Source: Perca fluviatilis
Lineage: Eukaryota; Chordata; Actinopteri; Perciformes; Percidae
Length of the DNA stretch: 64,000 nt
NCBI RefSeq assembly: GCF_010015445.1
Contig: NC_053118.1
Location: 15,668,437-15,732,436 of the forward strand
Reading direction: 5' to 3'
Shown: positions 1 to 10,413 of the stretch, in pieces
How the letters are laid out: the number at the start of each line of letters is the position of its first letter
How positions within the stretch are numbered: position 1 is the stretch's first letter
Notes under the pieces: generated by a model
What the model was told of the DNA's origin: nothing
Seen by the model: the letters and a program-made list of their open reading frames with translations, nothing else
Databases searched by the model: none
Made by a program: the position numbers and the translations under genes

Positions 1-87
1 AAATTCAGCAACAACTGTTACAGGTAAAGACACACAACGAGAAGAATGAGGGATTGCAAAGAGACAGACGGAGGAAGGGGAGTTGCT

Positions 88-150
<63 letters not shown>

Positions 151-771
151 AGGCAACATAAGCAGGTGAATTACAATAACCTTTGAAGCTCCTTGAAACC
201 CGCTATGTCTTTGACACCATGCTGTGCAAACAGACAGCCATAACACCAATCAAAACTGTCGCACTCTTTGAAAATCATCATCATCATCCCACAGGAAGCT
301 TTTTATCTTCCTGTTTTGCCTTTTTTACTACACTGAACATATATTTCGGCAAAATGCCAAAAATGTCTTACCTAATGAGGAATTGCACATTTTCTGTGGG
401 ACAATGTTAAATAAATTCTCCTTATTTCCCTTTCCCACTCTTTCACACACCAAGTGTTTATTCAACAATGACCAACTCATTCATTTGTTAATTCTTTTCT
501 CCTTTCTTAAACATTTTTGCAATTGCAGAAGGTTTACCTTCCATCCAAAGGCAGGTGGATGACTTTTAAGTATTAACTATTCTGCGACCCAGACTCGTTA
601 CAGAAAGCTAACATTCCTTTCATGTCGAAGCCAAGAGAACACTGTTAACCCACCCATGGCATACACTTCAATTGGTCAACTGGTCAACAATGATGATATT
701 GACTGATTGATGACATTTTGACATTCTAATTATGTCATTTTTGTTTATCTCATTTGATTTTATTGATCCAG
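1..771 (+). other. slc6a3: Intron of slc6a3
   Basis: Non-coding sequence upstream of the first visible exon, with no further SLC6 exon in it. It contains a (CA)n microsatellite at 91-149. The rest is AT-rich and shows no recognisable gene. Confidence 0.7.
91..149. repeat. (CA)n microsatellite
   Basis: Near-pure CA run of about 29 units with one G interruption, in an slc6a3 intron. Confidence 0.95.
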
Positions 772-896
772 AGACGCCATCATCACCAGCTCCATCAACT
801 CTTTAACCAGTTTCTTCTCCGGCTTTGTGGTCTTCTCATTCCTTGGGTACATGTCCCACAAGCACAACGTAGACCTTGACAAAGTTGCAAGAGACG
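772..896 (+). CDS. slc6a3: slc6a3 coding exon (TM7)
   Basis: 125 nt. The AG acceptor is at 770-771 and the donor GTATGG starts at 897. The first base completes the preceding codon. It encodes TM7 with the chloride-site Asn and Ser in INSLTSF, then the start of extracellular loop 4 ([16 protein letters not shown]). Confidence 0.93.
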
Positions 897-930
897 GTAT
901 GGTATTATTTGTCTGTGATTGAAAGGTGTG

Positions 931-970
<40 letters not shown>

Positions 971-3900
971 TAGATATTTTGAGGCATGACTATGCAGACT
1001 ATGATCAAGTTAAGGCTTTTCCCTCAGCTTTTGAAAATGTATGATGAGTGCATTCATGTGCCATGCTTATGTGTAGATTTTGAGAAAGTTTGAGCTCAAT
1101 AAATTAAACGGACCGCATGTTTCAGGCAAACATGAAATTTCCTTGAGCACATTTGTAGAAGCTTCACTCATCATCACTCATGTCCTCACTCATTATTCCA
1201 CAAGTCAACAATATTAAAGATGAGCTAAATGTAGTTGCCAGGACTGTAATCAATGAAAAAACCCACATGAACCGGGTGACTGGATTTAAATGCCACCACT
1301 GCTTTCCATGGAACTGTGTTCCTAACAGAGTCATTACAAATTTAACATGTTGCACAAACTCTTCTCCAATATACCATATGTATTAATTAACATGTATCTT
1401 GTATCTACGTTTTAACCATACTTTTTGCTTTTTAGCAATCTATTCTTTTATGTCCGCTTCCATGTTAAAAGCTAAGTGTGTTTTGGGCTGTTTTCTATTT
1501 TCCTTGCTTGAATGTGTTGTTCTGTAGGTGCTGGTTTGGTGTTTGTCATTTACCCAGAAGCCATTGCAACATTACCTGGATCATCAGTGTGGGCGGTCAT
1601 CTTTTTCATTATGCTGTTGACACTGGGAATTGACAGTGCTGTGAGTATGCACCCACCCACACATGTTGCAATGTCTCCGACGTTTGGGGGTATTTTAGTT
1701 TATGTACTATAATGTTAAAGGAAATGACAGCATGCTTTTCAGACATTCATTGGACAAAATGTGAAAGAAACTATTTTATGTTTTGGCGCAGTGCAGCGGT
1801 AATGCAATAAAAAAATGGGATATCAACAGTGACTCGCTGACTTTGTGTTTTAATCTAACTCTTGTGTCTTCTCTTGCAGATGGGTGGGATGGAATCAGTG
1901 ATCACGGGGCTGATTGATGAGTTTAAATGCCTCCACAAGCACAGAGAGCTGTTCACCCTCTTCATTGTTTCTGCCACCTTCCTCATATCCCTCTTCTGTG
2001 TTACAAATGTAAGTATAGTACAGCGTAGTCATACAATTTAATACATACATGTAGTCATTTTCACAAGCTCTTGTTGTAACACTGCCATACTAATCTAAGT
2101 TTCTGCAAATTCAATGAACTGAATTGTCATTATTTTTGTATGTTTGTTCTTACTTTAACCTGTATAATAAAGCTTATTATACTAGCACAATTATTGTACA
2201 TTTATTATATTTCCCCTCTCTCTCTCCAGGGTGGGATGTATGTGTTCACTCTGCTGGACCACTTTGCGGCAGGGACATCGATTCTCTTTGGAGTGCTTAT
2301 TGAAGCCATTGGCATTGCATGGTTTTATGGTGAGAAAGATGGACAGGAGGAAAGTCAAAGGATAAAACAGATAATTCATGTTTTCATGGCCAGCAAAGCT
2401 GATGCTGTATTAAGGGTTTGATGAGAAATCTCTTGGTATGGGTGTGCTGTGCCACAATGCAGCATCGTTCTATTAGAAGTAAGATACTGCAGCTAGAAAG
2501 TCTATTCCCATGGATGGTTTTGGCCTCTTCAGTCTATAAGCATTTGTTGTTAAAGGTAAAAGGATACGCTGTAGCTGTGCTGCTCATAAGAGCTCAGTGA
2601 GGTTAAATGGCCCGTGTTTTGAACGCTGCCTGTGTTACCTCCGTGTTCACTCAGCAGTAGTGAGCCTCCACATAAAGAAAATTGCAGCTGGGGAACACGC
2701 AATTCACACTTGTCATGGACAGGAGTCAGCTGTCTAATAGCTAGGTTGTAGATTGTTGTGGGTGGCAAGTGGGGGTGACCTCTAAGTCAATGTCTTTCCT
2801 GATGTCTAAATTGTATTGACACTTGGTTTTACACAATTTTGCCATCTCTACAATGTTACAATTCTTTTTATTTTTTTTTATATCTATCACTCCATTCAAC
2901 AGACCAAATCTCTATAAATTACTGTTTATCTCTGCGCAAGATAAGACGTTTTCTGGAGTAAATGGCATGTCTCCAGGGTGATTATTCATCAGCACAACAT
3001 GGAATAAATACGTTAGTTGTGAAGGAGTAAATAACCCTTTCTATACTACATGTTAGCATCTCATAATTCAACACTTTATGTGCTGATAAGTGACCTCTCA
3101 CAGTTAGCCATTTGGGGTTTCCTCCTTTTTCCAGTTTTATTTGTAAATTAATAGCTAAAGAATAAGTGATGCATGATGAATATTTACCTTGATGCATTTT
3201 TAACCTACAGCACCACTTGCTGAAAACAAGAAAAACTGACTTTTCAGAAAAACAAAGACAAAATATTATAAGAACAATCTAAAGGTTAGGGAAAAGGTTT
3301 ACCTGAACTTCCGTGTTCAGTTTCTTGTCTCATGTCTACTGAACCTGACTGTGGAGGGATCTAGAAAAGGGCTAAATACTAACCAGGCCCCAGGCGGTGG
3401 GGTCAGCATATTAGCCAACTTTGCTGGGTCCCGACCTTGGCAAGCCAGATAAATCAAGCCTAAGGCTTCAGTGGGCCTTTTTTTCCTCATCCTCATAACT
3501 GCTGACAGGAACCCCTGGCCGCTGTGGTCTTTCGTTCGGCTGTCCATTACACAAGTACATTAAGCTGTGCTAAATACCTAGTCGTCAGTCTGGATATATT
3601 CCTCTGTCATGAGAGATGCCTTCCAGGCAGAAGAAACAAAATGTACAATACAGCCAGGTTTATAAGAGAAAGAAAGTTGTAATGGTGGAGGATGGAGGTA
3701 AAAATGGTGCAGTATGGTATTACAATTGGCTCTGCAGAGTGACTTTAGTTTTTTTTTTTTTTATATATATATATTGCGTCATGCGTTTCTGAATGGCTGA
3801 AAAACTTTTTATTTAAACTTATGCATAAGGACCATATACATAAATACCTAGTGCCTTGATAATATTTTCAATATCTGATATTCAGTTTTAGCAAAGCCTG

Positions 3901-5356
3901 TGTCTTGGAAGGAAATTTGGAAGTATTTCCATGTGTTTCAGGAGTGGACCGATTCAGTGATGACATTGAAGAGATGATTGGTCAGCGACCAGGCATGTAC
4001 TGGAGGCTGTGCTGGAAGTTTGTCAGCCCCTGCTTCCTCCTGGTGAGTCTGTGCACAGACTTATTGTACATTGGAACCCAAACCAAGGCTTGTAGATATA
4101 GATAGATAGCAGGATGAAAATACTGAGACTGTGAATTTAACTTCATCATTATATGATTTTAGCTCATACACAACACGTACAATTTAAGACACCAAACAAA
4201 AATGTAAACTATTTTCACCATGACTCCAATTTCCTTTTTACAGGAACCGTCCTATTCTATTTTGAACTTTTAGGCTGATTGATGAATGAAGTCATTTTTT
4301 ACCACTATATACTGTATCCAACAATCCATCAGACCAGTGGTTATATTGAGCAAAAGCCAAGCATATTTGTATGCACATTTTGAAGCGTCCCATTAGAAAC
4401 GCTGTTTCTAATGCAAAAACGTTTTTACGCTCGCTTGAGGTGTTTTTTGCCTTTTTGGAAAAAGCTAAATGGAAAAGGTCAGAATTTGCAGGAAAAAGTC
4501 CAAACTCAGAATTCTGACTTTGAACTCAGAACTCAAATACAGTTTACACATGTGGCCCTTATCCTCTTCAGTAACATGACAACAGAAATATTTCCCCTAT
4601 TTTTTTACTGCTAGTAGAATATATATCCTGCATCAGAAAATTGCATTGAACCACTCAATTAATTTGCTTTTAAGAGGACTTGAAATGAACAGTGAATCTT
4701 TGGAACTGATGCTTCTTCAGGTCCTTTGTGCTCAAATTATTTTTTTCCATAGTTTATGGTGGTGGTGAGCTTTGCCACGTTCAACCCTCCAAACTACGGC
4801 ACCTACACGTTTCCTCCATGGGCTAACATGGTGGGGTGGTGTCTGGCTATTTCCTCAATGTCCATGGTGCCTCTATACGCCATCTACAAACTCTGCATAC
4901 TGCCTGGGAAGTTTTGTGATGTAAGTCTGAGCTTTTTGGCCAAAATGGAATTTCTAGTATACATGTTAAATCTTTAATCTTTCATTAAAAATCAAGTATT
5001 TAAAAAAAAATATTTAACTTACAATTTCTTAAACTATATCAATTGATCCCTTTCTCTTTAAACAGAGACTGGCCTATGCCATCACCCCAGAGACAGAGCA
5101 TCATTTGGTAGACAACGGGGAGGTTCGGCAGTTCACAGTAAGTGCTGACTTAATTATGATTTATTTGCATTGCATCCTTAGAATTGTTTATTGCTGTTGA
5201 TGGCCGAATGCGAAGTTGACAGTTTTGGACCAGTATTCAAATTCATGATATTACTGTTTTTAGTCTGTTTCAATTAAGTAATAAAATAATAAAGTACTGT
5301 GTTTTATTTCATATATTCGATTTCCCCCACAGCTGCATCACTGGCTGGTGGTCTGA
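772..5356 (+). CDS. slc6a3: Dopamine transporter, 3' part: eight coding exons (TM7 to C-terminus)
   Basis: Sodium- and chloride-dependent plasma-membrane transporter that returns dopamine to presynaptic neurons (SLC6 family). Eight exons with GT-AG junctions and continuous phase join to 276 codons plus stop: 772-896, 1528-1640, 1880-2008, 2230-2329, 3942-4042, 4753-4920, 5066-5137 and 5333-5356. The first 340 or so residues of a roughly 620-residue family protein lie outside the window. TM7 carries INSLTSF, holding the Asn and Ser that match the human chloride-site residues N353 and S357. TM8 carries LGIDSAMGG, holding the Na2-site Asp and Ser (human D421, S422). The tail has FCDRLAYAIT, the counterpart of human FREKLAYAIA, and ends HWLVV. 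DAT is favoured over the noradrenaline transporter by [21 protein letters not shown] and GQRP; HHLV and VDRFS resemble slc6a2, so the paralogue call rests on most but not all positions. Confidence 0.93.
1528..1640 (+). CDS. slc6a3: slc6a3 coding exon (loop 4 to start of TM8)
   Basis: 113 nt. Acceptor tctgtag, donor GTGAGT at 1641. It encodes the re-entrant loop 4 segment [14 protein letters not shown] and the first part of TM8, ending LGIDSA with the Na2-site Asp and Ser. Confidence 0.93.
1880..2008 (+). CDS. slc6a3: slc6a3 coding exon (TM8 end, TM9)
   Basis: 129 nt, 43 codons, phase 0 at both ends. Acceptor ctcttgcag, donor GTAAGT. It encodes [15 protein letters not shown], the intracellular link with HKHREL, and TM9 ending SLFCVTN. 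Confidence 0.93.
2230..2329 (+). CDS. slc6a3: slc6a3 coding exon (TM10)
   Basis: 100 nt. It follows a tctctctccag acceptor and has donor GTGAGA. It encodes [15 protein letters not shown] and the rest of TM10 ([16 protein letters not shown]). The Asp of LLDHF corresponds to the extracellular-gate Asp (human D476). Confidence 0.92.
2330..3941 (+). other. slc6a3: Largest visible slc6a3 intron
   Basis: About 1.6 kb with no coding potential matching the transporter. It contains poly-T and (TA)n tracts near 3750-3775. The open frames on either strand are short and do not resemble any family I know. Confidence 0.7.
3942..4042 (+). CDS. slc6a3: slc6a3 coding exon (loop 5 to TM11 start)
   Basis: 101 nt, with acceptor tgtttcag and donor GTGAGT. 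It encodes [16 protein letters not shown] and [15 protein letters not shown]. The intron upstream is about 1.6 kb and contains no recognisable gene. Confidence 0.92.
4753..4920 (+). CDS. slc6a3: slc6a3 coding exon (TM11-TM12)
   Basis: 168 nt, phase 0. Acceptor ttccatag, donor GTAAGT. It encodes [16 protein letters not shown], then [16 protein letters not shown] and the last membrane span ([14 protein letters not shown]), ending FCD. Confidence 0.92.
5066..5137 (+). CDS. slc6a3: slc6a3 coding exon (cytoplasmic tail)
   Basis: 72 nt, 24 codons. It encodes [20 protein letters not shown] followed by RQFT, the region matching the human DAT trafficking and internalisation segment. Acceptor tttaaacag, donor GTAAGT. 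Confidence 0.91.
5333..5356 (+). CDS. slc6a3: slc6a3 terminal coding exon
   Basis: After a cccccacag acceptor it encodes LHHWLVV and TGA. Human DAT ends RHWLKV, a ligand for PDZ proteins such as PICK1. The window protein keeps the hydrophobic C-terminal Val but has Val in place of Lys before it. Confidence 0.9.
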   Translation: MHHWLVV

Positions 5357-5392
5357 AAAGTACAGAGCAAGAGAGATAAAGAGACTGAACGA

Positions 5393-5402
<10 letters not shown>

Positions 5403-5429
<27 letters not shown>
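5403..5429. repeat. (GA)n in slc6a3 3' UTR
   Basis: About 13 GA units, beginning 46 bases after the stop codon. Confidence 0.9.
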
Positions 5430-6793
5430 TATGGACTTTGGGTGTGAATGCATGCACAGCAAAGGTCTGAAGAAATAGGAAGAAAAAGAAATAGTAATTT
5501 GAGTCGATCAGGGTGGTGGTGGGAGGTTAAAAGTGCTGAAAAAAATATTGTAGTGTGCTTTAATTTCAGCAGTGGGTGTGTGAAGCTGTGCATTGACCCT
5601 CTCCACCATTGTGTTGACATTAGTGAATGGGATTCAGTCAAACCTATAATGTGGTGTTCATACTGCTTCTGACATAAATACATAACTCTTTATGAATGGT
5701 AAAATGGGTTTTCTTTGAGGCAAGTAGGCGCAGTAAATAAGAATTGGTTTATTTTTATTGGGTGAAGATTTTGGACACAACATCTGAAAGAGTTAGTTTC
5801 CAAACTGCAGGATCTGTTTTTGGAAATAACTGTTTTCTTTAAGATCATTTGTATTTGTTCTATACTTTAATTTTATTTTCAATTTGTCACTTTCAAAACA
5901 ATATTAATGACAGTATTGGTTTTTTTTAGCGGTCAGTCATGATGACATGATGACATAATGCATGCCACAGGTTTCACTGAATCCCAGTCCATGTCTTGTT
6001 TATTATATTTATTTTATGTACTTGCTCTTCTTAAAGACTGTTATAATACACAAAATCCCTGCAGACTTTTGTTTACACCAAAACAATGTACAGGAAAGAA
6101 CAGCTGCTACATCAATAGACCAACATAACATCATCTGAATAAACTAAAACAAAGTATGAAAAATCATTATGAGCTTTCTCACTGAGGATTCGTCAGTTAC
6201 AAATCAGTACTGAGTTCAGTATTGATTGTCTGAAAATAAAAGTCACTTCCTCTTACCGCTGTCCGCCTTTAGTCATGTTGGAAGGACCAACAGAAACATA
6301 ATTTGACCAGTAGTGCAATTTTGTAGTGTTGTCAAGGGTTGGTTTATAGTAAGACTGTCCAACAAATTCCAACACATTGGTGAATACATTCTAAAAAATA
6401 ATAAAACTGAACCTATCTACAGACCATTTGATTGTTAACTTTATCTTGCCGGGTCAATCTCTCTTCCCCATTATAACAAATCAGTGCCATTGCACATTTC
6501 ATTTTAGTTTAATTGGACACTAGTTGTGTGTTTTTACACAAAGTTTTCCGGTGAAGATTTGAAAGCTATGACTGTCAAATTTCCAGAAAGCATCAAGCTT
6601 TAATGTTACTGTTTACATAATCGTATTAAGTGTTTCAAGACTGTTTGAAAGCTGCTTTGTATTGAGCTGCAAATGGATAGTGTGTAATGTAATATATGAA
6701 GTAATTTAAGTTATATATCTGTGTAAGTAAATGTAATGTAGAGGGGCTTGTATTGTATTGTACTGTATGATATTGAATAACAAGACCAACAAG

Positions 6794-6795
<2 letters not shown>

Positions 6796-6858
<63 letters not shown>
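6796..6858. repeat. (TA)n in slc6a3 3' UTR
   Basis: About 31 uninterrupted TA units. Confidence 0.95.
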
Positions 6859-6860
<2 letters not shown>

Positions 6861-7393
6861 CTTTGTTACTGTCAAGTTGATACATATTAGCCTTAAGGAC
6901 CTTGATGAGAAACTTTCTTCTCATGAACACTTTCTGTTAAATCAGAGACCATATACATTTTTTTTTCAAACTTATCAGCAATGACTTGTTGTCACCTTGT
7001 GGTACATGTAACACACTGAAGGGTTAATTATGTCCCAAACTGTATGCCTGTGCTGCTGTACTGTGCCTTGTGGTGTTTCTGACTTTTATTTGTACTGTCA
7101 AATAAAGTATAATAATTCAATTATTACATTTAAAATGCCCCTCTCTGTGCCCTTTTCTTAACTTTATTTTGTGATTAAAATGTCCTGTGCCAATTTGTAT
7201 ACCTTTCTCTTTAGTACTGCAGTGGTTTTATAGAAGGGCACACAAGGACACATATAAAACTGCATCCTTGTTATTTTGGCATGAAGCCAACAAAGCAAAA
7301 TGACCACATGTTTTCTCCTGGAGAGTACATTTCATCACAATTCTAACATTTTGGCGATCATGTGAAGCTTGATTCCCAAATTGAAACAAATTC

Positions 7394-7449
7394 GACATGT
7401 ATTATTTAAAAATGCATTTAAGACATGTATTATTTAAAAATGCATTTAA
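7394..7449. repeat. Perfect 28-bp tandem duplication
   Basis: The 28-base unit starting gacatgtattattt occurs twice head to tail (7394-7421 and 7422-7449) without a mismatch. It directly precedes the left end of the LINE fragment, so it may be a by-product of that insertion or an unrelated local duplication. Confidence 0.85.
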
Positions 7450-7562
7450 CATTTTACATGATCACGAGGTACTGCGGGAGTATGGGGTGAGGGAGTCCCT
7501 TCTCAGGGCCATCCAATCCCTGTACGCCCAAAGTGAGAGCTGTGTCCTGGTTCTTGGCAGTA

Positions 7563-8925
7563 AAGGCTGATTTATGGTTCTGCGGAAGCTCCTCGCAGAG
7601 CTTTCGGCGTAGCCTACGTAAGTAGCCTGAAGTTTTTTGTGCGTTGGTGTGTGCGTCGATCTTTTTAAGAGAATAGCAGGGCCGGCATGTGTGTGTGCGT
7701 GGGGAGTTTGGTAGAGCGAGTGAGAGAGTGACGGTGATTAGCTTCGGAGTGAGGACTCTAGAGAGGCATAGTGGGAGAAACAAAGTGTCTCTCCTGTGCT
7801 TTCTGACTATGGTCGGAAATCTGTAGCAGGAAATAAGTAGGGGGAAATGCAACGATACCCAGCCACGGCCGAGCGACGTGCATCGCTGTGACGTGTAGTT
7901 AAAGTGATGGTTCGGAGTAATTTACCCTAGGGTCCTTTGCACCATGACCTCGAGCTAAACACCCCCCCAGAAGCTTTTTTCACCTGGGTCTAACATTGGG
8001 CGAGTTAGCGTAGAGTAGCGTTAGCCGCTGAATAGCTTAGCGTGGGGCTAATGGACCCACGTTTGTATCTCTTAAATGACCCCACTAATAATGCCCGAAA
8101 TGATACCAAAGGTCTACACTAGTATATATAGGTTATGCACTATAAAACGATGGATTGGAAAGTTTGTAAGTACAACCAGAAGTTTATGTAAATAACACTT
8201 CTGCCTGCTGGCTTCTGCTCTGCTGTTGTTGTTGCTGCTGTGAGAGCGAGTGCTTAGGGGCGTCTACAAATTACAACACCGAAAAGAGATGCAACAAAAA
8301 TATTTTTTAATTTAACTTATTTTTTAAAGTAAGTGCTGTAATATAACTAGCAGGAGACAAGTAATAATTGAGGTAAGTTAGGAGACATTACCTTATTTAA
8401 TCATTAAATTTATACATATTTTTGTTGTATCTCTTTTCGGTGTAGTAATTTGTAGACAGCCCTAAGCACTCGTCTAACTGCAGGTAGCAGCAGCAGCAAC
8501 AGAGAGCAGAAGAGAGCAGGCAAGTGTTCATAAACTTCTGGTGTACTTACAAACTTTCCAATCCATCGTTTTATGAGAGCATAACCTATATATATACCTT
8601 ATATTTGTATCATTTCCTGGATTATTAATGGGGTTTCACGCATTGGTCCATTAGCCCCTGCGCTAAGCTATTCAGCGGCTAACGCTACTCTACGCTAACT
8701 CGCCCAATGTTAGACCCAGGTGAAAAAAGCTTCTGGGGGGGTGTTTGGCTCGAGGTCATGGTGCAAAGGACCCTAGGGTAAATTACTCCGAACCATCACT
8801 TTAAATTTTTTGAGAGGTGCACGTCAGGCTACGGTGTAGGGTCCAGCGTACGTCCCAGCGTAGGGTCGGTATCTCCACGTACGTACCCACAGCGTCAATT
8901 TAACGCAGAAGCATAAACCAGCCTT
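7563..8925. mobile_element. TIR DNA transposon (non-autonomous) inserted in the LINE
   Basis: Imperfect terminal inverted repeats of at least 20 bp: the left end reads aaggctgatttatggttctg and the complement of the right end reads aaggctggtttatgcttctg. Both ends abut a TA dinucleotide (7561-7562 and 8926-8927), and the LINE reads through when the insert is removed. Outside the foldback element at 7899-8804 only about 460 bp belong to it, with no transposase, so it is MITE-like. A TA duplication suggests a Tc1/mariner-type mechanism, but a 3-bp TAA/TTA site (Harbinger-like) is also possible. Confidence 0.7.
7899..8804. mobile_element. Foldback element with ~400-bp inverted arms, flanked by TTAA
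   Basis: The left arm (from 7899: ttaaagtgatggttcgg...) is repeated in inverted order by the right arm ending at 8804. The match runs inward for roughly 400 bp to a loop near 8310-8410. Examples of paired blocks are gagttagcgtagagtagcg with cgctactctacgctaactc, and caacaccgaaaagagatgc with its imperfect complement near 8430. TTAA stands at both outer ends, compatible with a piggyBac-type TTAA target. No open reading frame of transposase type is present. Confidence 0.75.
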
Positions 8926-9760
8926 TAGTCTGACTCGTTCCAGGTGGGTGTTGGCCTCCGCCAGGGCTGTGCCTTGTCACCAAACCTGTTTGTGGTATTC
9001 ATGCACAGGATATCAAGGCGTAGTCAGGTTTGGGTGGGGTTGCTGTTTGGTGGGCTGGGGATCTCATTAGTGCTTTTGCGGATGATGTGTTCCTGATGGC
9101 ATCATCGGCCTGTGACCTTCAGCACTTACTGGATTTGTTCACAGTCGAATGTGAAGCGGTTGGGATGAGGATTAGCACCTCTAAATTTTAGGCCATGGTT
9201 CTCAGCAGGAAACCGATTGAGTGCCTACTCTGGGTGGGCAATGAGTCCTTACCCCAAGTAAAGGAGTTCAAGTACCTCTTGTTCGCAAGTCAGGGGACAA
9301 TGGAGTGGGAGATTGGCTGGAGAATCGGAGCAGTGGGAGCGGTATTGGATTCGCTTTACCGCACCGTTGTGACGAAAAGAGAGCTGAGCCAGAAGGCAAA
9401 GCTTTCGATCTACCAGTCAGTTTGGTCATAACCTATGGTCATGAAGGCTGGGTCATGACCAAAAGAACAAGATCCAGGTTACAAGAGGCCGGAATGGGTT
9501 TTCTCCTTTGCGACGAAAGGAGCCAGTTGAGGTGGTTCTGACATCTGGTAAGGATGCCCCTTGGGTGCCTTCCAAGGGAGGCGTTTCAGGCACGTCCAGC
9601 TGGGAGGAGGCCTCGGGGAAGACCCAGGACTAGGTGGAGAGATTATATCTCCACCCTGGTCTGGGAACGCCTCAGGATCCCCCAGTCAGAGTTGGCTAAT
9701 GTGGCTCGGGAAAGCAAAGTAAGTGGTCCTGTGCTGGAGCTGCTGCCCCCGCGACCCGAC
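8926..9760 (+). pseudogene. Decayed reverse transcriptase (LINE ORF2, C-terminal half)
   Basis: Conceptual peptides in shifting frames match the palm and thumb and the C-terminal region of a LINE reverse transcriptase: RQGC, FADD, EFKYL, VVTKRELSQKAKLS, TYGHEGWVMTKRTRSR, then RRPRGRPRTRWRDYIS and a terminal PPRPD. Stops and frameshifts occur, for example at about 9190 and 9429. The region between the endonuclease and the FADD block is missing or interrupted, so no active protein is encoded. Confidence 0.75.
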
Positions 9761-9772
9761 CCGTTTATCTGT

Positions 9773-9906
9773 GTTTTAAGCCCCCAACGTCTCCTTCCAG
9801 GCAGCGCTGCCTGGAAGGCACTAGGATTAGGCAATGGTTATGGTTAGGGTGCCTTGAAATCAAAGGTTGCAGCGCTGCCTGGAAGGAGACGTTGGGGGCT
9901 TAAAAC
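9773..9906. mobile_element. Short palindromic MITE within the LINE 3' end
   Basis: 134-bp element with inverted repeats of about 39 bp: gttttaagcccccaacgtct at the left and agacgttgggggcttaaaac at the right, plus the inner palindrome ggcagcgctgcc. LINE sequence lies on both sides. No clear target duplication was visible. Confidence 0.75.
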
Positions 9907-9974
9907 ATCATCGAGCACCTGACCCTGGATAAGCAGTTAAAGTATGGATGCATGGGTGATGATCCCAATTGATA

Positions 9975-10404
9975 TGGTCTGTATCGACAACGTTTTGTTT
10001 CCAGGATTGTTCAGGTGCCGCCAAATATTCCGCCGGATGTCCCTAATTTCCGGACGGATGTCCCTATCCTTCCGCTTTCTTTGTGTTGGCATTCTAAACT
10101 CTGGTCGATTTATGAGGACTATGGTTAACTACTGTAGACTTATCTGTCGAATCTGAGTTTTCTGTTGCACGACTAAAACAACTTTTGAACGCACACATGT
10201 TCCACCAAAACAAGTTCCTTCCTGAGGCTATTTTGCAGAGGACCGTTGCTCCGTCAGGCGCTTAGTGCCACCCAAGACCATTGTGATTGGTTTAAAGAAA
10301 TGCCAATAAACCAGAGCACGTGTTTCTCCCATCCTGGAATGTTGTGTGGACTAGCCAGACCCTCCTTTGCACACTGTGGAGGTAGGTTTGGCAATGCGAG
10401 ACTA
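9975..10404. mobile_element. DNA element of dispersed family A, copy 1, with 9-bp target duplication
   Basis: A 430-bp element ending in ...gcgagacta and beginning tggtctgtatcgac. It is flanked by the identical 9-mer caattgata at 9966-9974 and 10405-10413. It contains gattggtttaaagaaatgcc, ggtctggctag-like sequence in the opposite sense, and tttatgaggactatggttaac. The copies at 12957, 17085 and 50334 share these blocks. It encodes no protein. Confidence 0.75.
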
Positions 10405-10413
10405 CAATTGATA

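Larger units (their letters stand above)
5357..7110 (+). other. slc6a3: slc6a3 3' UTR (end estimated)
   Basis: AT-rich non-coding sequence after the TGA. Candidate polyadenylation signals AATAAA occur at about 6235-6240 and 7101-7106. The second is preceded by ordinary 3'-UTR-like sequence and followed by repeats, so it is my preferred end. The UTR holds a (GA)n run at 5403-5429 and a 63-bp (TA)n run at 6796-6858. The exact cleavage site is inferred. Confidence 0.5.
7458..9955 (+). mobile_element. Non-LTR retrotransposon fragment (Rex/RTE-like LINE), interrupted by two DNA elements
   Basis: A 5'-truncated LINE. It begins in the reverse transcriptase segment that reads REYGVR/SLLRAIQSLY in the copy at 40.7 kb. 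It is interrupted at 7561, resumes at about 8926 with the LRQGC block, and carries AFADDV with the catalytic Asp pair near 9075-9095. It continues through the connection region (KRELSQKAKLSIYQS; RPRGRPRTRWRDYIS) to about 9765. After a palindromic MITE, the 3' end resumes (gataagcag, tatggatgcatgg, near 9930-9955). An in-frame stop after ISTSKF and frame changes make it dead. The structure matches the most common fish LINE type; the exact family name (Rex3/RTE) is my inference. Confidence 0.8.

Noticed and set aside
772..5356. Noradrenaline transporter (slc6a2) instead of slc6a3
   Set aside because: TM7, TM8 and the GQRP loop match DAT-type residues. Only the HHLV tail and VDRFS resemble slc6a2, so DAT fits better.
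7454..7852. 132-codon minus-strand frame at the LINE/TIR-element junction
   Set aside because: It runs across the boundary of two different elements and resembles no transposase.
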